From Anaerolineae bacterium (GTDB lineage: Bacteria > Chloroflexota > Anaerolineae > Promineifilales > Promineifilaceae), in assembly GCA_030425205.1 (NCBI GenBank), contig JAUIAP010000011.1:62001-126000 (forward strand): DNA of 64,000 nt, read 5' to 3'. Of the stretch, positions 1 to 8,781 are shown piece by piece (within the stretch, counting starts at the first letter, position 1; every line of letters starts with the position of its first letter). The notes beneath the pieces are model-generated. The model was not told the DNA's origin. It did not search any database and saw only the letters and a program-made list of their open reading frames with translations. The translations under genes and the position numbers were made by a program.

Positions 1-82
1 GGTCATTTTAGAGCTTGAGTTCGTCGCCCTCGCTGGCAGTTAAGTGGATTGGGCACAGCACGATAGCGTTGGTTGACAATGG

Positions 83-107
83 GAGCGCGATCAGCTTGGT
101 CGCGCTC
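83..107. terminator. Hairpin, possible terminator
   Basis: GAGCGCGA (83-90) and TCGCGCTC (100-107) form a perfect 8-bp stem with a 9-base loop. The sequence after it is A-rich with no clear T tract, so factor-independent termination is uncertain. It may close a gene lying left of the window. Confidence 0.4.
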
Positions 108-136
108 TAAAATAGTGTAATTGAACCTGACGATAG

Positions 137-262
137 CGATCCGCGCCATATTTACACTTTTCGGCCGAAAATGAAATCGTGCGCTGGCCGCCAGAAGTCT
201 ATATTAATCCCGACCAAGCAGATCGCGTCATAGAAGTTCAGATTTTTGCGATGAAGGCGTAG
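137..262 (+). pseudogene. Possible 3' remnant of a coding sequence
   Basis: Reading 137-262 in one frame gives about 41 codons ending in TAG with a protein-like composition; the end reads ...VYINPDQADRVIEVQIFAMKA. The frame is closed by a stop at 134-136 and has no start codon. It includes a TCGGCCGA copy read as Ser-Ala-Glu, as in real genes of the window. It may be a decayed or frameshifted gene end. No family was recognised. Confidence 0.25.
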
Positions 263-299
263 TAGCTAGGGGTGCGTTTCAACTCATTTGCAACGCTCT

Positions 300-317
300 T
301 TCCCGCCTAGGCGAGAA
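300..317. promoter_or_regulatory. 18-bp palindrome upstream of the BNR/PKD protein gene
   Basis: TTCCCGCCTAGGCGAGAA is a palindrome with one mismatched pair, about 120 bp upstream of the start at 437. It could be an operator. It also resembles one arm of the TTCCCGC-type extragenic repeat seen at 43157-43186. Confidence 0.3.
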
Positions 318-436
318 TCCGTTCTTCTGGGCTGGATGTTTCGGGGACACGCACCAATACCGTAACGATGTCGTAACGCTATATCAGTAAGATGGTTCTC
401 AATTCATCTTGATTAATAACATGAAAGGAGAACCCC

Positions 437-3223
437 ATGAATTCCGCAACTCGATTGCAGTGGCCTATTACCATCACATTGACCGTTCTATTGAGCATAA
501 TTATCTTTTGGACCGCTTCGGCGCAACCGCGCCCGCAAGAGCAAGCGACAGAGGCGCATTCTGCCCCTTCCGTTGATACAACATCCGCACAATTCCCCCG
601 CTATCATATCTATACACCTCCTTCAACGCTCGGGCAAAGCGCGGGCGAACCAACGCTCGGTGTGAATCACATCACCAATGCAACGATGTATATCGCTGTT
701 TTGGAAACATTGCGTATTCACTTTGATGACGACTATTCCCAAGCGTTAATCGCTGATCCAGAGGTCGATCATCGCATCTGCTCCTCCCCTGTCAAAGAGG
801 TTTGGCTCGATAAAAGTTATGACCTGCACGTGCAAACCCTCGACCCGATCCTCTTCACCGATCCGCTCACGGGCCGCACCTTTAGCTCTCAGTTGATTCC
901 CAAAACGAGCATTCTCGGCATCTCCGATGATGACGGTGAGACATGGCTGCCCAGCGAGGGGGCTGCCGCAGGCACATCCGGTCTCGATCATCAGACGATT
1001 GCCTCTGGCCCCTATCCACCGACATTCCCCATTCAAGGGATCGGCTATCCTCATGCCGTCTACTACTGCGGGCAGGATATCGCCTACGCCAACTGCGCCC
1101 GCAGTGATGATGGCGGCACTATATTTGGTCTCGCCATCCCAACCTATACCATCGCGCAGTGTGGCGGTCTGCACGGTCATCTGCAAGTCGAGCCGCTCTA
1201 TACTGATGAAAACGGCGTTGAGCAGGGCGGAACGGTCTACCTGCCCAACAAATCTTGTGGTGGCAATGCCGCTGTGATTGTCTCTGAAGATGCGGGAACA
1301 ACGTGGACGGTCCGCCATATTCCAGACAGTGTCGGGCCAGCCGGATTGAACGATCCGTCGGTCGGCATCGGGGCCAAAGGGACGCTCTATGTCGGCTATG
1401 GTGATTCGGATGAAACGCCGATGGTGGCCGTTTCGCGTGATCGTGGTGCAACATGGGACTCTATTCAAAACGTCGCCGCCAACATCTCGCCACCGTTGCA
1501 GACCGTTGTCTTCCCAGCCATGATCGCGGGTGATGATGATAGGGCTGCGATGGCATTTTTTGGCACGACCCATCCAAACGCTATCCAACTTAATGATGAA
1601 GCCGAATGGTATCTCTATGTATCGCACACGTTTGACGGCGGTGAAACATGGAACGCAATTAATGTGACACCGAACGATCCCATCCAGCGCGGGAGTATCT
1701 GCACGGGTGGGACAGCTTGCACGACAGGGGATCGCAATTTACTCGACTTCTTTGATGCGAAAGTCGATCGTGAAGGACGTGTCATCGTCGGCTTTGACGA
1801 CGGCTGCATTGGCGATTGCGTCATCGCGCCACCTAACTCATTCTCCGCCCGCGCCGCGATTGCGCGTCAGGAGGGGGGCTTACGGCTCTATGCAGCCTTT
1901 GACGAGGGTGCGCCAGAGGCGGCAACCGTTCCCGCCGCCCCACGTGTCGATGTCGTTGAGCAGGACGCTGTTCACACGGTCACGGTTGCGTGGACGTTGG
2001 CAGATGACGGCGGCTCCCCTGTGCTGGGCTACAATGTCTATCGCAAGATCGGTGCAGAGGGTACATTTGAATTGCAAAATCAGGATGGATTGGTCAGCGA
2101 AGATCGTTATGTTGACGATATGACCGAACCTGAAACGGACTACATCTATAAGGTGACCGCCGTTAATGCGATTGGCGAGGGGGCGAGTTGCCTCGAATTT
2201 GGCATTGGTGGGATTGGTGAAGGCCCCGTCGGTACCCCCTGCGTCTTTCCCGGTGTGCAGGTGACGACCGATGCGACTGGCGACACAACCTCATTGGTGC
2301 GTCCAGACACCGACATCACCGCCATTTCGATTGCGGAACCTTACGACGAACAAAATCCGCAAGAGAACTTCGTGTTTACGTTAAAAATTGCAGATTTGAC
2401 CACAGCCTCACCCACCACGACGTATTACACGCTGTTCAATTTTGACGGACAGGGATACTATGTCTCCGCTTCACAGATCTCGCTGGCTGGCACGGGCAGC
2501 TATGATTATGGAACCTTCACCTACAATTCAAACGACAACTTCTTGACCACGACCTCGCTCGGCACACCTGATGACGGTGGTTACGATGGGAATGGCAGTA
2601 TTTCGATTACGCTTGCCAAAGACAAGATTAATTTCACAGGCAAAATTCCTAAGGCGGGCGATGTATTGAGCAAGGTTGATGCGCGTGTCATTGCGCTCGT
2701 CACACCTGCTATCAGCACGTTATTTGAAGATCGGCCGGGTGCAGTGGGAACGTATACAGTTGTCAGCAATGCTGCCTGTGCGCCGAACGAAGCACCCACC
2801 GCGCGGTTGAGCGTCACGCCCACCGAAGGCCAATCCCCGCTCGATGTTTCCATCGACGCATCTGCCTCCTTTGATACCGACGAAGGTGACACCATTGCCG
2901 AGTATCACTTTGATCTCGATGAAGGAGATGCCCCAATCATTCAATCTTCGCCGATATTGACCCATACATACGTCCACACGGAAAGCGAAAAAATCGAGTA
3001 TCGTATCTCCGTTTCAGTCGTCGATTCACGCGGCTTGCCAAGTGATAATATTGACGCGCAGGTAATTGAGGTGCTGCCAGAAGATGGCGTGCCAACCGCA
3101 TTGACAACAGGCCAGATCTCGGTCGCCAGCAGTCGCGCTGGTATCGGTATCGGGGTTGCTGTGATTGTGTTGATGCTGATGGGTGTTGCGGGAACGGTGA
3201 TGCGCTCCCGTCGGGAAAGTTGA
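437..3223 (+). CDS. Secreted BNR-repeat / FN3 / PKD protein with C-terminal membrane anchor
   Basis: This 928-residue protein begins with a signal peptide (hydrophobic core at residues 10-28, Ala-x-Ala near 28). Residues 150-420 carry sialidase-type Asp-box motifs: DDDGETW, SEDAGTTW, SRDRGATW and FDGGETW. This indicates a beta-propeller of the BNR/sialidase fold. A fibronectin type III domain follows (about 505-590), then a beta-rich module (about 610-780) and a PKD domain (about 790-875; PTARLSV...ASFDTD). A single C-terminal transmembrane helix (about 900-920) with an RSRRES tail anchors it. The start is supported by AAAGGAG 6-7 bases upstream. Its substrate cannot be inferred: the Asp boxes give a fold, not a reaction. 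Unlike almost every other long gene here, it contains no TCGGCCGA copy. Confidence 0.8.
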   Translation: MNSATRLQWPITITLTVLLSIIIFWTASAQPRPQEQATEAHSAPSVDTTSAQFPRYHIYTPPSTLGQSAGEPTLGVNHITNATMYIAVLETLRIHFDDDYSQALIADPEVDHRICSSPVKEVWLDKSYDLHVQTLDPILFTDPLTGRTFSSQLIPKTSILGISDDDGETWLPSEGAAAGTSGLDHQTIASGPYPPTFPIQGIGYPHAVYYCGQDIAYANCARSDDGGTIFGLAIPTYTIAQCGGLHGHLQVEPLYTDENGVEQGGTVYLPNKSCGGNAAVIVSEDAGTTWTVRHIPDSVGPAGLNDPSVGIGAKGTLYVGYGDSDETPMVAVSRDRGATWDSIQNVAANISPPLQTVVFPAMIAGDDDRAAMAFFGTTHPNAIQLNDEAEWYLYVSHTFDGGETWNAINVTPNDPIQRGSICTGGTACTTGDRNLLDFFDAKVDREGRVIVGFDDGCIGDCVIAPPNSFSARAAIARQEGGLRLYAAFDEGAPEAATVPAAPRVDVVEQDAVHTVTVAWTLADDGGSPVLGYNVYRKIGAEGTFELQNQDGLVSEDRYVDDMTEPETDYIYKVTAVNAIGEGASCLEFGIGGIGEGPVGTPCVFPGVQVTTDATGDTTSLVRPDTDITAISIAEPYDEQNPQENFVFTLKIADLTTASPTTTYYTLFNFDGQGYYVSASQISLAGTGSYDYGTFTYNSNDNFLTTTSLGTPDDGGYDGNGSISITLAKDKINFTGKIPKAGDVLSKVDARVIALVTPAISTLFEDRPGAVGTYTVVSNAACAPNEAPTARLSVTPTEGQSPLDVSIDASASFDTDEGDTIAEYHFDLDEGDAPIIQSSPILTHTYVHTESEKIEYRISVSVVDSRGLPSDNIDAQVIEVLPEDGVPTALTTGQISVASSRAGIGIGVAVIVLMLMGVAGTVMRSRRES

Positions 3224-3244
3224 TGAGCGAATAGCAATAGTCTT

Positions 3245-3276
3245 TTGGTGCGTGGTGCGTGGTGCGTCGCGCACCA
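3245..3276. terminator. Hairpin between convergent genes, built from a GGTGCGT repeat
   Basis: Three tandem GGTGCGT units end in a perfect 7-bp stem, TGGTGCG (3260-3266) and CGCACCA (3270-3276), with a 3-base loop. T-rich sequence lies close by. It sits in the 57-bp gap between two convergent genes and could terminate both. Confidence 0.55.
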
Positions 3277-3280
3277 TGTT

Positions 3281-4300
3281 TTATGCTTCTAAGGGCCGAA
3301 AGCCGCTTCCACGTGCATCGTGAACGGGGCTGACGATTAAGAAGGCGGTCTTGTCCACACGCTGCACTGTCTGGCGGAGGAGGGGGAGCTGGCGTGATTC
3401 GAGCGTGACCATCAGCACACCATGCTCTTTGCCCGTGTAGAGCCCTGTGCCGTGCAGGAGCGTGACGCCGCGTTTAAGATCGGTGAGCAGGGCTTTGCCG
3501 ACCTTTTCGGCCGAATCTGAAATGATAAACGCCATCTGCTTGCGGCTCTCTAAATGGGGCAGGTGGACATCGACATCAAACACCTCGCGGGTCGCCTCAC
3601 GCAGAAACTGTACCAACCCACCACCACCGTCAAGCTTATCCGATCCCAAACGCAAACGCATCGACGAGAGACCGAGACCGAATAACGCCGTGTGGAAGAG
3701 TATGCCAAACCCCAGAACGAGTTCGCCGGGCAGCGGCCCCAACCTAGCCCGTTCGACAATTTGCCCCCAGGATGCGGCTTCCGTCGGATGGATGTGCACC
3801 TTGAGCAGCCAGCTGATGGCGAGAATCAGGAAAATCGGCGCATAGTTACGGCGATAGCGTCGGCCGAATGCTTCGAGCAGTGAAATGGGAAAGCGCGGTC
3901 GATTGATGCTGTCAGTCAGACGATCTGCCCAATCTGCGTTGGGCAAGAAGGGGGGCGAGAGCAGCCGCGCAAAGAAGTTTTGCTCAATGATGCGCACGCG
4001 ATACATCCACAGCTCATAGTAACGATAGCGACGCGACTCCATCAGCAAAAAGAGCAGCACGAGCAGCGTGTTGACGATGATAATGACGGCTGGATTGGTT
4101 GCGGAGCCAAACGCAAATGAAAGGGTTGCGCCCGTCGTGATGACCGCCCAGTTGGTCGTCGTGTCGAGCCGCGCCCGCCACGTGTTGGAACGGCTCAATT
4201 CGCCGCGATAGAAGTGGACGAGCGCAGTGTTAAAGTCGTTGCTTTTGAGGCCATGCCCCGAAAACTGCCAAAGTTGTTCTAAATCTGGTTGTTGATCCAT
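3281..4300 (-). CDS. DUF2270 membrane protein with C-terminal DUF2179-like (PII-like) domain
   Basis: This 339-residue protein begins with the DUF2270 signature: FYRGELSRSNTWRARLDTTT, then a transmembrane pair at about 50-87, then the RRYRYYELWMYRVR stretch. Another membrane segment lies near 150-170 and one at about 190-215. The last ~105 residues (from about 232) match the DUF2179 domain found at the C-terminus of YitT-type proteins: SDSAEKVGKAL, then RGVTLLHGTGLYTG, then a VLMV strand and a final VSPVHDARGSGF. DUF2179 has a PII-like ferredoxin fold. The gene follows the diadenylate cyclase on the same strand, 68 bp apart, so they may be co-transcribed. A role as a sensor of a small ligand is an inference; no function is established. 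Confidence 0.75.
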   Translation of the reverse strand: MDQQPDLEQLWQFSGHGLKSNDFNTALVHFYRGELSRSNTWRARLDTTTNWAVITTGATLSFAFGSATNPAVIIIVNTLLVLLFLLMESRRYRYYELWMYRVRIIEQNFFARLLSPPFLPNADWADRLTDSINRPRFPISLLEAFGRRYRRNYAPIFLILAISWLLKVHIHPTEAASWGQIVERARLGPLPGELVLGFGILFHTALFGLGLSSMRLRLGSDKLDGGGGLVQFLREATREVFDVDVHLPHLESRKQMAFIISDSAEKVGKALLTDLKRGVTLLHGTGLYTGKEHGVLMVTLESRQLPLLRQTVQRVDKTAFLIVSPVHDARGSGFRPLEA

Positions 4301-4368
4301 GTTGTTGGTTACGAACGTAAGGATTGCTAGACGAGAGGTGAGGCATCAACGTGCGTTACATTTTATGT

Positions 4369-6432
4369 TTAGCGCAACTCTTTTGTCACCGCAATAAAGC
4401 TGTTGACCAGTTGAAAGTTGATCCCTTCGGGCAGAATGATGACGGGCGTGATGTTGTCGGAGCGGCCAACAGCGAGCGCGGCGACATTGATATTGACCTG
4501 CACCAGTTCAGGGTTGGCCTCAATTTCGCGCAGGGTGGGCAGATCGCCACTGAGCAGCAGATCGACCGATTCGGCCGAAACTGTCACCGTCACCCCCTCA
4601 CTATTCAACAACTCAATGGGTCTTGTCAAGAGCAAATCGCCTTGCCGTGCTGATACCTGCAAGCGAACTTTCACCTGCTGTAAGGGTGCACCCGTCTCGT
4701 CAAGCACCTGTATATCTGTCGGCACGTCGAGCGGTACGGTCGTTTCAACTGCGCCGTATGCCGCTGAAATATCGATCGGCAGCGTGTCGATATAACTCGC
4801 CAATGTGTCGAGCAGTTCGGGATCGCCGTTCAAGGTTGCCGAGACAGGATCGATCTGAATGGCACTCAGCCAGTACCCTTCGGGCGGTGTGCCAGTGGTC
4901 AATGCATTGATCGCCACTTCGCGCACATCTTGCCGTCGCTGCACGGAAATAGTCACTTGGACTTGATTCGGTTCGAGCTTTACGCCACTGATTATGCTGT
5001 CCCCTTCGCCCAGCGCGGTCAGTTCGGTTGTGCGGCGAATCGCTTGGGTCGCATTGGCGACAGAGACCTCCGTGCGCACGACCCGCACCGCATCGACCAA
5101 CGGCTGTGGCCCGCGAACGACGATCTCATTGGATGAGACGATGGGCGCAGTCGTTAATTCATAGATGGCGGAGAGCGTCTCTTGACCCGAAATGCGCACG
5201 TCAACGGGCAGCGTGCGCGTGATGATCGGCACAATATCGACGTCGATTTCAGAGGGTTGGACGGACAAAATTTCGACATCTTCGACGCTGGTTGTGACGT
5301 TAACGGGCAGGCGGACGAGCCCAATATCGGCCGAATTAACCGCCGCCACCGCCTGAAAACTATCTGCATTCAATGTATCAAGCAGGGCTTGCGTCGTGCG
5401 AATGGTCACAGCGACGGTGCTGGGCGGCTGGTTCATCATCGTGGTGTTTTCATTGAAACCGTTGACGCGCAGCGGAATGGTGCTCAACACCTCTTCGGCC
5501 GTTGGGTTGGTGCGCTCGACGGTTGCACCCCATGTCAGGATGGCAAAGAGAAAGGCGAAGCTGGCATAGAGCAACGATCGGCCGATTTTCCCCACCAGCT
5601 CACGCCCCTGTCTGCGCTCTCTAGTTGCCTTTTTTTCTGCCGTCTCCGCGTAGAAATTTGCCAGATGCTCTTGTAGCTGCTCGACCGCCTGTCGCCCTTG
5701 CAGGTTGCCCCCCTTGGCAATGGAAAGGTGACCCGTCTCCTCGCTGACGACGATGACGAGCGCATCACAAACCTCACTCAGCCCGACGGCCGCCCGATGA
5801 CGCGTGCCAAGTCGTCGATAGCTTTGCAGCGTCTGTTGCGTTAGCGGCAGTACGCAGCTCGCCGCCACGATGCGCTCATCGCGCAATATGACCGCCCCAT
5901 CGTGCAGAGGCGTCTTGTCGAAAAAGATGGTGTTGAGCAATTCGGCCGAAAGTTCACCCCCTACCTGCACGCCCGTTTTGATCACCTCGTCGAGTGAATC
6001 GCGCCCCTCCAGCACAATCAGCGCACCGATTTTATGCTCTGCGCACTGTTCGATGACCTTGCGCAAGGGCGGCATCAGCTGGCTGGCGAGTCGCTGGCGG
6101 CTACGGGAAAAGATGCGATTGCGCCCCAGCCCCTCCAGCCAGCGGCGCAGCTCCGTCTGTAACGTGATCGGCACGGCGATCAGCAGCGCGATCAGCAGCC
6201 CTGAGATAAGCCAATCGAGCGTCGGCAGGGGCAGCAGCAGCGTGATTGTGATTAAAAAGAGCAGCAAAATCAGGATGCCGCGCAGCAGTGGCGCGGCTTT
6301 GCTGCGTCGAATAAAGCTGAGTAGTGCGTAGTAAACCAGTGCAACCATGACCAGATCGATCAGATCAAAGAGGGTCAAAATACCGAGTCGAAAGCGTGCA
6401 ATGGCGAAAAGTTGGTCGAGCAAATTTGTCAT
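4369..6432 (-). CDS. cdaA: Diadenylate cyclase (CdaA) fused to YbbR/CdaR repeats
   Basis: The protein makes c-di-AMP from two ATP. Residues 1-100 hold three membrane helices, as in CdaA. The DAC domain follows (about 130-255) with the two diagnostic motifs, DKTPLHDGAVI and GTRHRAAVG. A fourth membrane segment (about 285-305) leads into some 380 residues of YbbR-type repeats, the extracytoplasmic regulator usually encoded as a separate cdaR gene. At 687 residues it is roughly the sum of CdaA and CdaR. I chose the ATG at 6432 (MTNLLDQL) because CdaA proteins begin just before the first helix; a TTG at 6483 would add 17 non-conserved residues. The DUF2270-DUF2179 gene lies downstream on the same strand. 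Confidence 0.88.
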   Translation of the reverse strand: MTNLLDQLFAIARFRLGILTLFDLIDLVMVALVYYALLSFIRRSKAAPLLRGILILLLFLITITLLLPLPTLDWLISGLLIALLIAVPITLQTELRRWLEGLGRNRIFSRSRQRLASQLMPPLRKVIEQCAEHKIGALIVLEGRDSLDEVIKTGVQVGGELSAELLNTIFFDKTPLHDGAVILRDERIVAASCVLPLTQQTLQSYRRLGTRHRAAVGLSEVCDALVIVVSEETGHLSIAKGGNLQGRQAVEQLQEHLANFYAETAEKKATRERRQGRELVGKIGRSLLYASFAFLFAILTWGATVERTNPTAEEVLSTIPLRVNGFNENTTMMNQPPSTVAVTIRTTQALLDTLNADSFQAVAAVNSADIGLVRLPVNVTTSVEDVEILSVQPSEIDVDIVPIITRTLPVDVRISGQETLSAIYELTTAPIVSSNEIVVRGPQPLVDAVRVVRTEVSVANATQAIRRTTELTALGEGDSIISGVKLEPNQVQVTISVQRRQDVREVAINALTTGTPPEGYWLSAIQIDPVSATLNGDPELLDTLASYIDTLPIDISAAYGAVETTVPLDVPTDIQVLDETGAPLQQVKVRLQVSARQGDLLLTRPIELLNSEGVTVTVSAESVDLLLSGDLPTLREIEANPELVQVNINVAALAVGRSDNITPVIILPEGINFQLVNSFIAVTKELR

Positions 6433-6906
6433 GGAAGGCGTTAGAACGTGTAAAAACGAACTGAATCTAATTTCAAACGGCAAACATGGTGAAGAGTAGT
6501 CTTATTCTGCGAGCTATTGGTTGAGTTGTATCAACGCATGCATCAGCAATCTATCAATCCCATCTTTGCCAATAAGAATGGATAACAGAACAGTATACGA
6601 AAAGGGTCAATGGGAGTTGATAAGCTCATGCAGTGCCTCACTAATTCTCATAGATTAAGGTTTGTACGAGTCAACACCCACAGATGTGGCGGCTTGGCGT
6701 GATGGCGATTTCGGTGTAATGAGCCAAAATTCTGCCGCTAAAGCCACAGGCTGATATGTGAAACGTGCTTGAGCGCGTTCTTTGCATGTGTAACAGCTTG
6801 CGGTTTTAACTTAGGGCAATTCTTGCTCGGCCGAATTGCTCAACACCATCTCACCCAGCAGACATATTTTTTGAGCGCATTACCGCAGAATATGCTTAAA
6901 TAGCTT
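6433..6906. other. Divergent intergenic region, no gene seen
   Basis: This 474-bp AT-richer gap separates the minus-strand cyclase from the plus-strand signalling block. It holds one TCGGCCGA copy (6827), the only one preceded by C. No convincing promoter pair, hairpin or small gene was recognised, although both flanking operons must start here. Confidence 0.5.
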
Positions 6907-7992
6907 ATGCCGCTCTCTACACCACTCGCGCTCATCGGCCGATTTATTCAAGCTACCGTCCAGCCCTCCGATTCGGCCGAAATTCTGCAAACCCTGTCAG
7001 ACCTACTAACCGATCATCCACGCATCGCTGGTATTGCCACCTATATCAAAGAGCCAAAACGCTTTGCGCTGCACCATAGTTTTGGTTTTGCAGTCGAACA
7101 CCATGACACACTGCTGGCATGGGATGGCATTGCGGCGGATGCGGAGATCACGACGGTGCTGCTAGCGTATTTGCAATCGGCCGAAGTTGCCGCCATCGTT
7201 CACTGCACGCCGCTGATTGGTGACACAGAGACGCTCGGCGCACTCTGTCTCTTTGCCCGCAACGGAACCCCCTTTACCGCAGCAGAAATAGAATTTTTTG
7301 AGACGCTTGGCAAAGTTGTCGGTGTTTCCCTCCATAACGCCCATCTCTATGCGGCAGAACAGGCCAGCCGCCAGCAGATCAAACAGGTCGCGCAACGCCT
7401 GCTCATCTCACAAGAGCTAGAGCGGGAACGGATTGCCAATGAGCTACATCGTAACGCCGTACAGGAGTTGGTGGGGCTAAAAATTCATCTCGATATGTTA
7501 TCGGCCGAAAGTCCAACAGTACCGACCGACCTGATGACGGCGATGCTGCTTTGTGAGGGCGTTCTCAGCCGTCTCAGCTTGCTAGCCCTCGCACTACGCC
7601 CCGCCGTTCTGCAAGATTTGGGGCTAAACACCGCCTTGCAGAGCTATTGTCGTGAGATCACTGCTCGCACAGGGGCAACGATTCACTACATGGGGATGTC
7701 CGATTTCCCGCTTATCGACAATGCGCTTGCGATTGCCCTTTACCGCTTTCTGCAAGAAAGTCTCAGCACCATTCAGTCGGGTCACGTCACAGTCCAGTTA
7801 GCGGCCAGCCCTAATTCGGCCGATTCCCCCACCATTACGTTGTCAATTTTGCAAAAAGATGGGACAGTAGGGGATGAAACAGAACGAATTGGTCTGGCGG
7901 GAATGCGGGAGCGGCTTGAAGCAGTTGGTGGCACACTAACGGAAGAGCAGGATGGACGCGGTTTTCTCCTGACAGCATTGATTCAATTGTAA
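6907..7992 (+). CDS. Soluble GAF / HisKA_3 sensor histidine kinase with degenerate ATPase motifs
   Basis: This 361-residue cytoplasmic protein has a GAF domain (about 20-150) and a HisKA_3 dimerisation/phosphoacceptor segment, ERERIANELHRNAVQELVG (His near 180). A HATPase-like domain follows (about 255-360). The family is the NarX/DegS type, which pairs with NarL-type regulators, and such a regulator starts 2 bp downstream. The ATPase domain is unusual. The N box reads LQESLSTI where families have an Asn (as in QEALTN). The usual D box (DxGxG) is reduced to QKDGTVGDE. The final GLAGMRERLEAVGG box is intact. ATP binding may therefore be weak or lost. Confidence 0.82.
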   Translation: MPLSTPLALIGRFIQATVQPSDSAEILQTLSDLLTDHPRIAGIATYIKEPKRFALHHSFGFAVEHHDTLLAWDGIAADAEITTVLLAYLQSAEVAAIVHCTPLIGDTETLGALCLFARNGTPFTAAEIEFFETLGKVVGVSLHNAHLYAAEQASRQQIKQVAQRLLISQELERERIANELHRNAVQELVGLKIHLDMLSAESPTVPTDLMTAMLLCEGVLSRLSLLALALRPAVLQDLGLNTALQSYCREITARTGATIHYMGMSDFPLIDNALAIALYRFLQESLSTIQSGHVTVQLAASPNSADSPTITLSILQKDGTVGDETERIGLAGMRERLEAVGGTLTEEQDGRGFLLTALIQL

Positions 7993-7993
7993 T

Positions 7994-8653
7994 ATGCAAC
8001 CTATTCGATTGATGTTAGCGGAAGACCACCACGTTGTGCGAGCCGCGTTTGCAGCCTTGCTTGCAAAAGAGGCCGATATGCGCGTGGTGGGAGAGGTGTC
8101 TGATGGAGCAAATCTATTGGCAGAGGTGAAACGGCTCAAACCCGACATCTTGCTGATGGATGCACAAATGCCCAACCACAAGCCCATTGCAGTCGCAAAG
8201 CAGATTCGTCGCGACTGCCCTTATGTACAAATTGTCATTTTATCGGCATACAATTTACGCGATTATGTGATTGGCCTCCTCAAGGCGGGCGCGATGGGCT
8301 ACGTTCTCAAAGATGATCCCTCCCAGGCGTTGCTGCACGCGATTCGAGCCGTTGCGGGCGGGCGCGAATGGGTCTCGCCCCGTGTCTCACGTCTGTTGTT
8401 AGATGCGGTGCGTTCAGAAAATCCAGTCGAGCGTTTGACGCGTCGGGAGACAGAGGTGTTGCGCTTGATCGCAATCGGCCGAAAAAACAATGAGATCGCG
8501 ATAGACCTCACCATCTCCGATCAGACGGTCAAAAACCACATTACGAACATCTTTCGCAAACTCAATGCTGAAACGCGCGTTGAGGCGATTCTCTACGCAA
8601 TCAGCAGTCATTTGGTTAGTGTCGAGGCGATTCGGGTTGAATTGGGACTGTAA
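7994..8653 (+). CDS. NarL/FixJ-family response regulator
   Basis: This 219-residue protein has an N-terminal receiver domain: acidic pair AEDHH, phosphoacceptor Asp in DILLMDAQMP near residue 55, and the switch Lys in GYVLKDD. A LuxR-type helix-turn-helix follows (about 148-210; LTRRETEVLRLIAIGRKNNEIA, then TVKNHITNIFRKL). It starts one base after the stop of the GAF kinase, so the two form a two-component pair. A terminator follows at 8651-8684. Its binding site is unknown; the 7-2-7 palindromes at 8782 and 16035 are candidate targets of this or the second LuxR-type regulator. Confidence 0.92.
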   Translation: MQPIRLMLAEDHHVVRAAFAALLAKEADMRVVGEVSDGANLLAEVKRLKPDILLMDAQMPNHKPIAVAKQIRRDCPYVQIVILSAYNLRDYVIGLLKAGAMGYVLKDDPSQALLHAIRAVAGGREWVSPRVSRLLLDAVRSENPVERLTRRETEVLRLIAIGRKNNEIAIDLTISDQTVKNHITNIFRKLNAETRVEAILYAISSHLVSVEAIRVELGL

Positions 8654-8684
8654 AAAGCCTCCCGATACTGCTGGGAGGCCTCTT
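8651..8684 (+). terminator. Rho-independent-type terminator
   Basis: GCCTCCC (8657-8663) and GGGAGGC (8673-8679) form a perfect 7-bp stem with a 9-base loop. It is preceded by an A tract and followed by CTCTT, directly after the response regulator stop codon. Confidence 0.75.
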
Positions 8685-8781
8685 AAATGATTCATAACGG
8701 CTTTCACACCAGTTAGAATGACAATAATATAATTTTAGTAAGCTGTTGCTTATCACCACGACCCCATACTCCCACTTTCTT

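Larger units (their letters stand above)
1..436. other. Left-edge intergenic region
   Basis: No complete gene is visible. The stretch holds a hairpin (83-107), a short open remnant (137-262), a near-perfect 18-bp palindrome (300-317) and a good ribosome binding site (AAAGGAG, 424-430) in front of the gene at 437. Confidence 0.5.

Noticed and set aside
746..1627. A 293-codon open frame on the minus strand inside the first gene
   Set aside because: It lies wholly within the BNR/PKD protein gene, which has clear domains, a signal peptide and a ribosome binding site. The reverse frame shows no family features.
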